Below are positions 29,768-39,500 of a stretch of DNA of 64,000 nt, one piece after another (the first letter of the stretch is position 1; each line of letters begins with the position of its first letter). This DNA is from Gillisella vitis (lineage in GTDB: Bacteria; Pseudomonadota; Alphaproteobacteria; Rhizobiales; Rhizobiaceae). The translations under genes and the position numbers were made by a program. Under the pieces are notes generated by a model. That model saw nothing but the letters and a program-made list of their open reading frames with translations. It did no database searches and was not told where the DNA came from. Location of the stretch: positions 62,001 to 126,000 of the forward strand of contig NZ_JACHLU010000012.1 of the NCBI RefSeq assembly GCF_014204625.1, in the 5' to 3' direction.

Positions 29768-30421
29768 TCACGCTCCGGTCATGTCATAAGGGCGGGCAAG
29801 GAGAACCGCATCACCACTGTCCAGTGACAGCGTAACAGGCCCCTCGGCCACGTTGGAAATCGTGCGCGACGAGCCAAACGCCAGGGAAAAATCCTGAAGC
29901 GGGTAGCGTGCGCCAGTGATGGAAAGGCCATTCACCTGCGAAAAGCCGAGAATGGAAAACAGCGATCCTTTGGGCAGATCAAAGCTGTGTGCCTTGCCGG
30001 GCAGAAGCGGCCATGCCTCTTCCACACCCGAGGTCAAATGCACGCCGAGACCTTGTTTTGCCAGCGCCACGGACAGCAGCAAATGCATCAAGGCGTGGTC
30101 CGAGCGCTCGCCGCCCAAGGCACCGGCCAAAATCAAATGCTGCGCACCCCGATTGCGGGCTTCCTCTATGGCAATTTCGCCATCGGTCAAATTCTTTTTG
30201 GCCGGATAGGGCTGGCGCGGCACATCGGGAAAAACATCAACCGCAAGATCGCTGGAGCTATCAAAATCACCCACCCATAGCTCTGGCTGAAGGCGCAAGG
30301 AGCTGGCATGGCGCATACCACCATCGGCCGCAATGGCACGACTGTCCGCCACGGCGTGTTGCAGCCGGTCAGTGGGGCAGAGTGTTCCGCCCAGCAGAAT
30401 GGTGAAGGTGGTTTGGATCAT
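29768..30421 (-). CDS. thiN: Thiamine pyrophosphokinase
   Basis: About 217 residues. It converts thiamine to thiamine diphosphate with ATP. Family motifs: ADGGMRHASSLRLQPELWVGDFDS, GEIAIEEA and LGGERSDHAL. An alternative ATG at 30433 is four codons earlier and in frame; it has a purine-rich stretch only three bases before it, so the later ATG (MIQTTFTILLGG) is preferred. It is close to thiBPQ but separate from it, and I see no riboswitch directly upstream. Confidence 0.87.
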   Translation of the reverse strand: MIQTTFTILLGGTLCPTDRLQHAVADSRAIAADGGMRHASSLRLQPELWVGDFDSSSDLAVDVFPDVPRQPYPAKKNLTDGEIAIEEARNRGAQHLILAGALGGERSDHALMHLLLSVALAKQGLGVHLTSGVEEAWPLLPGKAHSFDLPKGSLFSILGFSQVNGLSITGARYPLQDFSLAFGSSRTISNVAEGPVTLSLDSGDAVLLARPYDMTGA

Positions 30422-30487
30422 GGCTCTGCCCATATCCTAATTGGGCAGAAAGCAAAAGGCGTTCCATGCTCTGGAACGCCTGTTTGA

Positions 30488-30736
30488 TCATCGGCTCGTC
30501 GCGCTTGCGAAAATTTTCTTCTTCGGCGCAGGCAGGAGGCCCTCGCGCTGAAGCTTCTTGCGCGCAAGCTTGCGCGTGCGGCGAATGGCTTCAGCCTTTT
30601 CGCGCGTCTTCTTTTCCGATGGCTTTTCAAAAGCCGAACGGGCCTTCATCTCACGGAACAAACCTTCACGCTGCATCTTTTTCTTCAGAACACGCAGCGC
30701 CTGATCGATATTGTTATCTCTTACTAAAACCTGCAC
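30488..30736 (-). CDS. rpsU: 30S ribosomal protein S21
   Basis: 82 residues, highly basic, [25 protein letters not shown], the usual S21 start, with the alphaproteobacterial C-terminal extension rich in Lys/Arg/Ala. S21 helps 30S subunits engage mRNA. Two small genes of unknown function are just upstream on the same strand. Confidence 0.97.
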   Translation of the reverse strand: MQVLVRDNNIDQALRVLKKKMQREGLFREMKARSAFEKPSEKKTREKAEAIRRTRKLARKKLQREGLLPAPKKKIFASATSR

Positions 30737-30772
30737 AGTTTCTCCTTTGGTTGTTGCAATAGTCGGTAATGG

Positions 30773-30910
30773 TTATTTCTTGCCGCCTTTGGGTGTTTCG
30801 GCATTCTTCATCTGGGCAGCAAAGGGAGATGCCGCCACGGGCGTACCCTTCTCCTTGTCCTTCTTTGGCTTTCGCACTTCCTTGTTTGACCGCTGCTGTC
30901 CTTTAGCCAT
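30773..30910 (-). CDS. Small basic hypothetical protein (45 aa)
   Basis: MAKGQQRSNKEVRKPKKDKE followed by a Pro/Ala/Lys tail; about one third basic residues and no hydrophobic core, so probably disordered. It overlaps the next upstream gene by 8 bases and lies 36 bases upstream of rpsU. Similar short Lys-rich ORFs occur beside rpsU or cold-shock genes in other rhizobia as far as I recall. Function is unknown; nucleic-acid binding is a guess. Confidence 0.65.
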   Translation of the reverse strand: MAKGQQRSNKEVRKPKKDKEKGTPVAASPFAAQMKNAETPKGGKK

Positions 30911-31151
30911 GGGTTTTTCCTTTGCTCTCGGTGGCGTTTTTGCCAGACCGATGTGAACGCGTAAGATCGATTTCGTCTTCAGACACCGAGCGATCAAAGG
31001 TTTCGCTGTCAAAGCGAACGCGATAGCGCCGCACGCCTTGCGATTCCGGCAGAGTGGCCAGCACCTTGCAAGAGCCGGTTGAGCGGGCAATGCGCACAGG
31101 TCCGTCTTTCAGCACAATCATATCGCCGGTCTGGTAGAGATGGGTCGCCAT
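30903..31151 (-). CDS. Hypothetical protein (82 aa), SH3-like
   Basis: MATHLYQTGDMIVLKDGPVRIARSTGSCKVLATLPESQGVRRYRVRFDS and so on. The alternating hydrophobic pattern and KxGDxV-like start suggest a small beta-barrel (SH3-like) fold; the C-terminal 20 residues are polar. It is the first gene of the run that ends in rpsU. I do not recognise a characterised family member. Confidence 0.65.
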   Translation of the reverse strand: MATHLYQTGDMIVLKDGPVRIARSTGSCKVLATLPESQGVRRYRVRFDSETFDRSVSEDEIDLTRSHRSGKNATESKGKTHG

Positions 31152-31224
31152 GTCAGCCTCCTTGGATGGTGTTGCTCAAGGCTTGAAACACGGCACCAGC
31201 GATGGGAAATACGAAAAATCGCAA

Positions 31225-31272
31225 TTGCAGCATTCTTTTTGCGTTTTCCATTCCGCAAAAAGAATGCTGCAA
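31225..31272. repeat. Perfect 19-bp inverted repeat with 10-base loop
   Basis: The arms TTGCAGCATTCTTTTTGCG and CGCAAAAAGAATGCTGCAA pair exactly. It lies 73 bases upstream of the 82-aa gene, at the left edge of the defence island. No terminator-like T-run follows outside the arms. Confidence 0.75.
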
Positions 31273-31554
31273 CAGATCAGTGAAACGGCGCGCAAGCGGT
31301 GCAACCGATTAAAGTGACGGATGGCTGATCCGCATAAAGGACCAATATCCGAAGACGTCAGACAGAATGAGGGTCGTCATCATCCCGGACATTCTCGCCT
31401 TTCTGCCAGAAAAAGCGGCCCGATCTGGATGTGAAAACAGGGTATATCCCTAGCCTCGCAGATTTACCGGATTTTACAAGCTTTATTTATGTCGAGACGG
31501 GAAGCTTCCGGTTTCGCGTAGCGCGGCGGGCGTGCCATAGAGCATCCGTTTTGA
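31273..31554. other. Intergenic stretch left of the IS110 remnant
   Basis: No convincing gene. A 28-codon ORF from about 31368 (MRVVIIPDILAFLPEKAARSG, stop TAG) is open but unsupported. The last 14 bases (31541-31554) belong to the 36-bp sequence shared with 57825-57860. Confidence 0.4.
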
Positions 31555-31838
31555 TCAGGCAGGTTTTTGTGTCCATATTTGTTTTTTTCGTAGCAGAGCG
31601 TTTGCCAGCACGATGAGCTTACGCATGATGGCTGTGATTGCGACTTTTGGCGGTTTTCCTGCGGCTTTGAGCTGATTGTATTTGGCCTTGAGGTCCGGGT
31701 TGAAGCGGCAAGCGACAAGAGCAGGCATGTAGAGTGCGTGGCGGACGATGGCCCTTCCGCCTGCAATGAAAGCGCGTCCGGTCCATCGTCCGGATTGGCG
31801 CGAGATCGGCGCAAGATCAGAGAGCGCGGCAGCCTGCT
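31555..31838 (-). pseudogene. IS110-family transposase, C-terminal remnant
   Basis: The - strand encodes AALSDLAPISRQSGRWTGRAF and, further on, RHALYMPALVACRFNPDLKAKY, AAGKPPKVAITAIMRKLIVLANALL, ending IWTQKPA and TGA at 31557-31555. This is the conserved C-terminal part of IS110/IS116/IS902 transposases (about 90 residues). An in-frame stop appears just upstream (31838), where the sequence changes to repeat copy C. The N-terminal DEDD catalytic half is missing. It is an inactive relic. Confidence 0.9.
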
Positions 31839-31854
31839 AAACCCTCTTGTTTTC

Positions 31855-31899
31855 GTTTGTCTGATCAGAAAAACCAGGCTCCACTTTTCCCTGACAAAC
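31855..31899 (-). repeat. 45-bp palindromic intergenic repeat, copy C
   Basis: Inverted relative to copies A and B: read on the - strand it starts GTTTGTCAGGGAAAAGTGG and ends GACAAAC, 45 bp. The inner arm is slightly degenerate. It lies 16 bases from the truncated transposase and about 110 bases upstream of zorA. Confidence 0.75.
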
Positions 31900-32008
31900 T
31901 CTAAATATTTGAGAGTTCGTATGTTTTTGCCAATAGATGTATTGATGGCTTGAAGTTTAATTTTAGGTTGTGCATACATTGAGTTGCCGTGGGGGCATTG
32001 GGGGCATC

Positions 32009-34174
32009 ATGTTACGTGTTTTTGTCAATCCTTATGTGAGGGCAATTGTCTTTTTGACAATTCTCATTGCGACTGTCTGTCTGTCTCAAGGGTGGATACC
32101 GTTTCATGATATTTCAAAGATCATCTCAACAGTCGAAGCGGCACATGGCACGGGCTCTATCGAAGGATTGAGTGATAAGAACTTTGTCTTCGCCCTTGCA
32201 GCCACAATCACCATGATTGCTGTTGGGCTACTCTTGGCCTTCCTGTTCAACATGGTCCTCATCGTGTTGACGCTCGGCATGGCGCGTCGCAAAGTTGAGC
32301 GGATTGCGAAAGGGGCGAAGGCCCCCGGAGAGAGGCGACGGCTTTTCGCCCAAGGGTTCGATGGCGTCAGTCTCGCGCTGCAAAATTGGCCAGTCATCGG
32401 GCCTGCCTTTCTTGAATTTTGCGAAACGCTGGTGAATACCGATGAGGACGAAATTCGCAACACTGTCCGTCCGCAATCATTCTTCCATTCCGGTCTGGCG
32501 CGGGAGGCTATGCCCGGATTCAAGATGATGAATGCTGTTCCGGGCTATTTTGTCGGCATCGGCCTGCTTCTGACATTCATAGGCCTTGTGTTCGCGCTGG
32601 CCAAGGCTGGAGAGGCGACGTCGGCAGCAGATGCAAGCCAGATGCAGAGTGCGATGGCCAGTCTGTTGAACATTGCCACATTCAAGTTTTCGACATCGAT
32701 TGCCGGGCTTGGTGCCTCAATCGTCCTGTCTTTCTTTTTCCGGTTCTACTCCATCATGATAGAGGGGGCCTTCGAGAGGTTCTGCGCCTCTCTGGAGCAG
32801 GGACTGCTTTATGCTTCCCCGCAAAAAATTGCTGACGAAATGAATACGACGATGAAAGAGCAGCTTCGTCAGTTGAAGGAGATAACGCAAGGGGACTTTT
32901 TCACGCGAATGGGTGAGCAGATCGCCCCGCGTATGAACGAGGCTATCGCCTCAGCCATGGCACCCGTTTCCAGTCATATACAGGAGGCGATCCGCGATAT
33001 GAAGTCAAACAGCCAGTCGGGCATGAGCGACATGTTGCAGGAGTTTGGTCGAGCTGTACAGGGCGGCGCGGGGGTCGAGATGCAGGCGTTGACCTCGACG
33101 CTTTCCCAGATGGAAAAGACGCTCTCTGGCATGCAGAATGATTTGCGCGGCAGTGGTGAGGATTTCAGCCGTCGCATGGTCGAGGCCGCAGAGCAGCTCA
33201 AACAGTTTGTTGTCGATGCCGGTAGCAGTTTCGGTCAGAGTTCAAGCGAAAGTCGAGAGGCCTTGGCAAGCGTTGCTGCGACCTTGCGCGAGACGCTGGA
33301 ACGCGCCAATGCCGATATGGCGGCAGGGCTCGGGGCAGCGGCTGGCAGTGCCTCAGGCAAGCTGGAAGAGGCCATGGGTATCGTCATGGGCAAGCTTGAG
33401 GCCCAGATCGGTGGGCTGAATGATCACTTAAATAATATGCGTGCGGCCATGGACGAGCAGGTGCGGGTATCGGATCAGCGGCAAGCCTCCCAGAATGCCC
33501 TGATGGAGCGGACATCGGAAGCGGCGGCTACCGCTCAACTTCGTATGCAGGACGGGATGGCTGGCGCAATTGAAGAGATCGGCTCGATGCTCAATCAAGC
33601 GGTCTCGAAGGCTGTCTCGCAGATAGCGGCGCAGTTTGACACGCTTGGACGGCAGATGCAGGGCGTGGAGCAGGCGCTTGGTCATCAGCAACTGGCATTG
33701 GAAGGCACAGCAAGCGAGGCCCGCAAGACAGCCGATGCTTTCAGTACAACTGCGCAGAATGTGCGCTTGGCCGCAGGCCCGCTGGGTGAGGTCGGAGAAC
33801 GTTTTTCAGCGGCAAGCGAGAGCATGAGTGGCAATCTCGAGAGGACGGCGGACACTGTGCACAGAATGCAGGACGCGATTGCCGCGCTTTCGGTTTCGCT
33901 CCAGGATGCCAACGGAAAGGCCCGCGAGTTCTGGGAGGGGTTCCGGTCAAAGTTTGATCAAGTCGACACTGCGCTTGGTGAAGCGGTTGTAACACTTGCC
34001 CGTGCGACGGGCGACCAGTCCCAGCTTCTCGAAAAGCAGGTTACCAGTGTTGACCATGGACTGGCTGAGGCAATCGGCAAGCTCAACCCGCTTGTGGATG
34101 ACATGACAAAGGCAGCCGAAAATATTGCCGACAGCCTCGAAAGGGTGCGGGGCAGGTTTGAGGATCAAGGTTGA
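32009..34174 (+). CDS. zorA: Zorya defence protein ZorA (MotA/ExbB-like proton-channel subunit)
   Basis: About 721 residues. Membrane segments near residues 11-29, 62-91, 179-200 and 225-248 give the MotA/TolQ/ExbB pattern; the last pair (GYFVGIGLLLTFIGLVFAL and FSTSIAGLGASIVLSFFFRF) is the channel core. The remaining 450 residues are a long polar, Gln/Glu/Ser/Ala-rich helical tail, as in ZorA, where it reaches into the cytoplasm. With ZorB it forms an inner-membrane motor that senses phage entry. A GTG at 31970 is in frame, but ATG at 32009 has GGGG closely upstream. Four-gene order identifies the system. Confidence 0.9.
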   Translation: MLRVFVNPYVRAIVFLTILIATVCLSQGWIPFHDISKIISTVEAAHGTGSIEGLSDKNFVFALAATITMIAVGLLLAFLFNMVLIVLTLGMARRKVERIAKGAKAPGERRRLFAQGFDGVSLALQNWPVIGPAFLEFCETLVNTDEDEIRNTVRPQSFFHSGLAREAMPGFKMMNAVPGYFVGIGLLLTFIGLVFALAKAGEATSAADASQMQSAMASLLNIATFKFSTSIAGLGASIVLSFFFRFYSIMIEGAFERFCASLEQGLLYASPQKIADEMNTTMKEQLRQLKEITQGDFFTRMGEQIAPRMNEAIASAMAPVSSHIQEAIRDMKSNSQSGMSDMLQEFGRAVQGGAGVEMQALTSTLSQMEKTLSGMQNDLRGSGEDFSRRMVEAAEQLKQFVVDAGSSFGQSSSESREALASVAATLRETLERANADMAAGLGAAAGSASGKLEEAMGIVMGKLEAQIGGLNDHLNNMRAAMDEQVRVSDQRQASQNALMERTSEAAATAQLRMQDGMAGAIEEIGSMLNQAVSKAVSQIAAQFDTLGRQMQGVEQALGHQQLALEGTASEARKTADAFSTTAQNVRLAAGPLGEVGERFSAASESMSGNLERTADTVHRMQDAIAALSVSLQDANGKAREFWEGFRSKFDQVDTALGEAVVTLARATGDQSQLLEKQVTSVDHGLAEAIGKLNPLVDDMTKAAENIADSLERVRGRFEDQG

Positions 34175-35055
34175 TGCTGTCCGAAGGCGAAAGCAGCCAC
34201 GACGCAGAGGACGAGAACTACTTCGTGTCCATGACCGACATGATGGTGGGCATTCTGTTCATCTTTATTATCATGCTGATGGTGTTTGCTCTGAATTTTC
34301 GGCAGAAAACGGATGAACAAAAAGATAAGCTGGAAATTGCACAGGAACTGACAGAGCAGATCGAAAACTTGCAGGCGCGCATCAATGAGGAGTTCGCGCT
34401 TCTCGACAAGGCTGATACGGCGCGCCGGCAATTGTTGGAGACCATCAAAGACCGCCTCCAGGCACAGGGGCTCTCTGTTCAGGTCGATGAGGCAAACGGC
34501 GTGTTGCGATTGACGGAGAATGCAGTCCGTTTTGCCTCAAACAAATCTGATCTCGATGCAACAGCGCGCGGCAATGTTCAGAAAATCGCCCAGACCCTGG
34601 CCCAGACCCTGCCTGCCTATGCCCGCTGTGTTTCGCCGGAAGCCTGCCCGGAGGGTTTGGCCAGCAATCGAATCGAGACTGTTTTCATTGAAGGCCACAC
34701 CGACGTAACCGGGGATGATGGTCGGAACTGGCAACTGTCGACAGAGCGGGCCGTCAACACATATCGAACGATCATCGATGGTGCGCCAGCGCTGCGGTCA
34801 TTGCTCAACTCGGAAAACCGTGAAATCCTTTCTGTATCCGGCTATGCATCGACACGCCCGGTTAAGGAGGGGCAATCGGAGGAGGATTACAGGCTAAACC
34901 GCCGCATCGATCTGCGTTTCGTGATGGAGGCGAACCAGCGGGAGCGGTTGTCGCAGGTTAAAAAACTGCTGGGTGACATGCAAAGCAAGATCCAGGAGCT
35001 TCGTGGTTCGGATACATCAAGCCGCAAGGGAAATCGCGTCGGAGCGGGCGGCTGA
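34174..35055 (+). CDS. zorB: Zorya defence protein ZorB (MotB/OmpA-like stator subunit)
   Basis: 293 residues. A short cytoplasmic tail, then one membrane helix (MMVGILFIFIIMLMVFALNF) preceded by TD, which supplies the conserved proton-carrying Asp at about residue 22. A helical linker leads to an OmpA-like peptidoglycan-binding domain with IEGHTDV, LSTERAVNTY and YRLNRRIDLRFV. An insertion with two cysteines (CVSPEACPEG) precedes IEGHTD and could form a disulfide. Its ATG overlaps the zorA stop (TGATG), so the two are translationally coupled. Confidence 0.93.
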   Translation: MLSEGESSHDAEDENYFVSMTDMMVGILFIFIIMLMVFALNFRQKTDEQKDKLEIAQELTEQIENLQARINEEFALLDKADTARRQLLETIKDRLQAQGLSVQVDEANGVLRLTENAVRFASNKSDLDATARGNVQKIAQTLAQTLPAYARCVSPEACPEGLASNRIETVFIEGHTDVTGDDGRNWQLSTERAVNTYRTIIDGAPALRSLLNSENREILSVSGYASTRPVKEGQSEEDYRLNRRIDLRFVMEANQRERLSQVKKLLGDMQSKIQELRGSDTSSRKGNRVGAGG

Positions 35056-35079
35056 GGCCGCTGGAGACAAGGGCATCTT

Positions 35080-36510
35080 ATGGCAGAGAAGGATCGGGAC
35101 AACCGCACGCAAACAGCGTTTCGGGATGCCATTTCGAATATCGGCGCACGGTTTGGCCGGGTTCGTCAAAAGGATGTTCCACCCGCCCGGATACAGGTTT
35201 TGGCGGCAGGAATGTCCGGGGATGGCGCGCATGAAAAACGCGAGGGCAAGGACTATGACCGCATTGCCGATATGCTCCTTTCCGAACTGAAGAAAGACGC
35301 AGCCATCAATGTGCGCCGTGCCCGCGATGGTGCATGGTGCCTCTGGGAAACCAACCCGGCGATTGCTGCCATTGACCCCGCGCTTGAGCGCTATCTGAAA
35401 CAGGTCGAAACGCTTGCCGACAAGCGGGTCTCCCGTTCACTGTGCAATGCCTATCTGAGCCAGTTTCGGGTCGACAGACCCGGTTTGCAGCGGGTCAGCA
35501 AGGCACTTGAGACGGTCAGCCTTGTTGCAGGCGACCCTTATGGTGGGTTGCAGCGCGATCTTCAGCTTTTTTCCCTGCCGCAGGGGCCTGAAAATATGGC
35601 GGCGCGGGCTCTCAGCGAGCGGCGTACGCCGATCGACCTGCTCCAGTCTCTTGGTCTTTCGGGTGCCATGACTTTGCAGGGTGGTTTTGTCGAACCCTGT
35701 GTCCAGGCGGCACTTGAGCGGATTGCGCAGGACAGGGAATTGAAGCCGCAGGAGCGGATTAATTTCGTCAAAGCGCTTGCTGTCGATCCTGCAAAAAGCT
35801 CTCTGCTATTTCCACGCTTGAAAGCCCTTACGGCGAATGCCTTGCTGTTGCCGTACGCTCAGTCCCAGCCGGCAGATGACATTCAGGCAGAAACGCTCAG
35901 CTTGCTTGTGAAGACGATAGGGGATCCGCGGTCACGCGCTGCAGAATGGCGTGCCATGGAAGAGGCTGCAAGGATTGCGCGCCGCTGGCTGACGAAGCAG
36001 AGCATTGATCACTTTCTGGAAGTGGTGGATCGGGTTGCATTGGATCGAATGTGGCGATGGCGGCGAAAATTCTGGAATGCTGTTTTCGATACCAAGGGTG
36101 CGGATGGTGAGAGTATTGTGCAGGAAGCCTGGGTCGTTTTTGATGACATAGGGTATAGTCGTGCACGGACTATGGGTATTGAGGATCTGACGGTCGGTCG
36201 TTTTCTTCGCGGGGGCGGGAATGTTCAGGAAGGGCAATCCGTGCTGCTCTTGAAAATAGGAAGAATGGTGATCGCTGAATGGAGCCACAACGGCAAGGTC
36301 CGTATCTGGTACGATGCCGAGAGGAATGGGGCTCCACGGCTCTACAGGCGGCATTATCAAGCCTCGGAATTGCGGAACGGAGACGGGAACTATTACCCTG
36401 ACTGGGAGCGCGCCCACATGAGTCCAGAGACATTTGCCTGGCAAAAAGCCGTCGCTGACAAGCTCTATGATCGGATCCGTATCCGGATTCCGCAAAGCCG
36501 GTATGAATAG
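35080..36510 (+). CDS. zorC: Zorya type I protein ZorC (EH-signature domain)
   Basis: 476 residues, mostly helical, without membrane segments. The C-terminal part has the pattern AEWSHNGKVRIWYDAERNG and RRHYQASEL...PDWERAH, matching my recollection of the EH-signature (Glu-His) domain that defines ZorC. ZorC is a soluble component thought to work with ZorD on invading DNA. It begins 24 bases after zorB and is followed directly by zorD. Identity rests partly on its place in the operon. Confidence 0.85.
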   Translation: MAEKDRDNRTQTAFRDAISNIGARFGRVRQKDVPPARIQVLAAGMSGDGAHEKREGKDYDRIADMLLSELKKDAAINVRRARDGAWCLWETNPAIAAIDPALERYLKQVETLADKRVSRSLCNAYLSQFRVDRPGLQRVSKALETVSLVAGDPYGGLQRDLQLFSLPQGPENMAARALSERRTPIDLLQSLGLSGAMTLQGGFVEPCVQAALERIAQDRELKPQERINFVKALAVDPAKSSLLFPRLKALTANALLLPYAQSQPADDIQAETLSLLVKTIGDPRSRAAEWRAMEEAARIARRWLTKQSIDHFLEVVDRVALDRMWRWRRKFWNAVFDTKGADGESIVQEAWVVFDDIGYSRARTMGIEDLTVGRFLRGGGNVQEGQSVLLLKIGRMVIAEWSHNGKVRIWYDAERNGAPRLYRRHYQASELRNGDGNYYPDWERAHMSPETFAWQKAVADKLYDRIRIRIPQSRYE

Positions 36511-36512
36511 TG

Positions 36513-39500
36513 ATGGGCTTTTTTTACCAAGCAATTCCCGAGGGTCTGGTTGTTCGCTATCAGCGACGGACACTTCTGAAAAAGCAGATTGTGCCGGTGG
36601 ATGCATGGGGGCGCTTGTCCGGTGCGGAAAAGCGGGTGGCTTCTTTTCTGTTTTCCCTGCGGGATGAGGGCAATGCGACTGTTCACGACGGTGCAACTGG
36701 CGGCGACGGCCTGCTTGTTTCCCACGATGCGGCGGTCCGTTTGCCAGCGTCGATGGCTGAAGCGATTGGCGTGCCGTCGTTGACGTCTTTGTCCATAACC
36801 CTCTCCTTCGAAGGGCTTATGACCGATCCTGACGGGCATATTCGCAGCCGTTGGTATGACGAAAATACGCAAGCCATTCGTCCAAAACGTTGCGGTTGTA
36901 TTGTCAATTGGGCCGATGGACGAAGGCAGGGGCGGCTTTCCGAAATGATTTTCCGGCTGGTCGAGGCGGTGGACGCCTATAATGCAACGGATGGACAGCA
37001 GACTGAAGCGCGCATTGCGGCATGGATGCCCGTTCAGGACTGCTATCGCAACGTCACCGGCAGGCAGGTCAAGGCCGACGATTACCTGTCGCATCTGACG
37101 CTTTATCAGGCTGGTGCCATGGCGCTCGATGTGCGTCAGACGGCAGACGGCCCGGATTTCGTTCCTATTGTCATGCGTCGGGAAAAGAATGCCGGACAAA
37201 CCGATGATGAGGCACCTGTGCCGGACGTGGATGGAGACCCTTCCGCAATTGGACGTCAGCGTGATGCCGTCTCGGACGCATTGCTACCACCCGATTTGCA
37301 GCAGGGCTTTCTGCAAAGTTTTGTGCAAGACCCGGAGACCCGCCAGGCCTATGTTCTGGGCAGACAGCAATATCTTGTGATTGAGCCTGACCTGCGCAGG
37401 GCTCTGGATGTGGTGCGCCAGAAAAGGCGAGCACCACGATCCGAGCGGGAAGAGTTCGTGCGCAATCCACGCCCTGCTTTAGCAGGTGTCATGAGGCGGG
37501 ATGGGGCGACCACAGAAAAGGCCAGAGAGGAAAATTGGGAAGAACGGACAGCCTCTTTGTTACTTGTCGAAACCCATCAATATGCCGAGAGGGTCATCGG
37601 GCTAGGCATTTGGCAGAAGCCGGCCCTGCCGTGGCTACAGACACCGTCTGGTCAGTGGATGCCGGAGCGCTTTCCGGTGCAGATTGGCTCCGCCACCGTT
37701 CTCATCGGGCAGCAGGAATCGGAAAGGATCGCCAGTGATTATGCAAGGGCGCTGGATGCGGGCGAGGAGGACATGGTCATTCAAGGCCAACGTCTGTCAA
37801 CGCGCGAGGTTGGGCATGTCCTGGAAAGTTTAGGACTGGTCACGTCGGTTGCCGGGGCGAATGATCCGGCGGGTATGGCTTTGGGCGACAATGGGCAAGC
37901 GGTCGCCACATCGTCTGCCGAAGCGATTTCCGGCGACAATGGCCAGGATTCCTGCCTGCCCACCGAGCGGCAGGTGTTGCAGATCCGTCAGAATTTCGAG
38001 GGCATCGATTACCTGATGAGCCACCCCAGGCGGGTATCCATGCTGCCCAATGATTTTCCCGCGGGGTCTTTGACGCGCTCGCTTCCGAAACCGCATCAGG
38101 AAGATGGCTTTCGCTGGTTGGCGGAGGCGTGGACTGCGGGCTGGCCCGGGGTTCTGCTGGCCGATGACATGGGATTGGGAAAAACCTTTCAGGCACTCGC
38201 GTTTCTCGCCTGGGTCCGCCAAAACCGTTTTCGTCAGGGGATGGCTGAAGGTGTGGCACGACAACCGGCTCTGGTGGTGGCTCCGACAGCCCTGTTGCGG
38301 AACTGGATCGAGGAAGCGGAGCGGCATCTTCAGCCCGATGTGCTGGGTGAGCGGGTCGATGCCTTCGGCTACGGTCTCAGCCGCCTGAAGCCTGTGCAAT
38401 CGGGCGTCTGGGCGGGGGAGGATTCTCTCGATGTTGCCCGGTTGCGCAACGCTGACTGGGTGCTCACGACCTATGAAACGCTTGCCAATCATCACCGCGC
38501 ATTTGCGCGCGTTGCCTTTTCGGTGGCCCTTTTCGACGAGGCACAGAAGATAAAAATGCCCGGAACGATCAATACTCAGGCGGCCAAAGCCATGAATGCC
38601 GATTTCACCCTGACGATGACCGGAACCCCGATCGAGAATCGTTTGGCTGATCTCTGGTGCATCATGGACCGTGCGATTCCGGGTTATCTTGGCGAGCTCA
38701 AAGGATTTGTAAAACGTTATGAAAATGGCGGCGAGGCTGAGCTGGATACGCTGAAGGCGAAACTCGATCGTCCGGACATCCGAACACCGGCCCCGATGCT
38801 GCGCAGGATGAAGGTCGATATTCTGGAAGGGCTGCCCCATCGGGAGGTCAGAACGATGAGAATGACAATGCCTCCAGAACAGGCGCAGGCCTACGCGCGT
38901 GCCCGGCTGGAAGCGCAGAATGGAGGGCGCGGCCATGGGGATATGCTGCGCGCCATCCATGCCTTCAGAGGGATTTCGCTGCACCCGGAGAGGGGCGAAA
39001 ATGTCGATCCGTTCGATCCTGCCGCAGTGGACGTGTGGGTCAGCCATTCCGCCCGTCTCATGCTGACGATGACGGTCTTGGAAGAGATCGCAGCGCGCGG
39101 CGAAAAAGCGCTGGTTTTTCTGGAGGATCTCACGCTGCAAAAGATTTTTGCGACAGCGGCAGCAACGAAATTTGCGCTTGCTTCGACACCGGCCATCATC
39201 AATGGCAGCGTGCCGGGCGAAAGGCGATTGGCGATTGTCGATGCCTTTCAAAAAGCACCACCGGGGTTTGATCTTCTGGTTCTCTCACCCAAGGCTGCCG
39301 GTATTGGCCTGACCATCACCGCCGCCAATCACGTCATCCATCTGTCCAGATGGTGGAACCCCGCGGTTGAGGATCAGTGTAATGACCGCTGCTATCGCAT
39401 TGGTCAGACCAAGCCCGTGACAGTGCATGTCCCGATTGCTGAACATCCTGCTTTTGGAGAGGCCAGTTTTGACGTCACTTTGGATCGATTGCTTGAAAGC

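Noticed and set aside
31273..31900. Duplicated tRNA-Ser 3' end (attL) at the left side of the island
   Set aside because: I searched for GGTTCGAATCCCACCCTCTCC or its complement by eye and found no copy here.
31464..31979. 171-codon - strand ORF over the IS110 relic
   Set aside because: It is in a different frame from the conserved transposase tail and spans repeat copy C; the real remnant is the frame ending at 31555.
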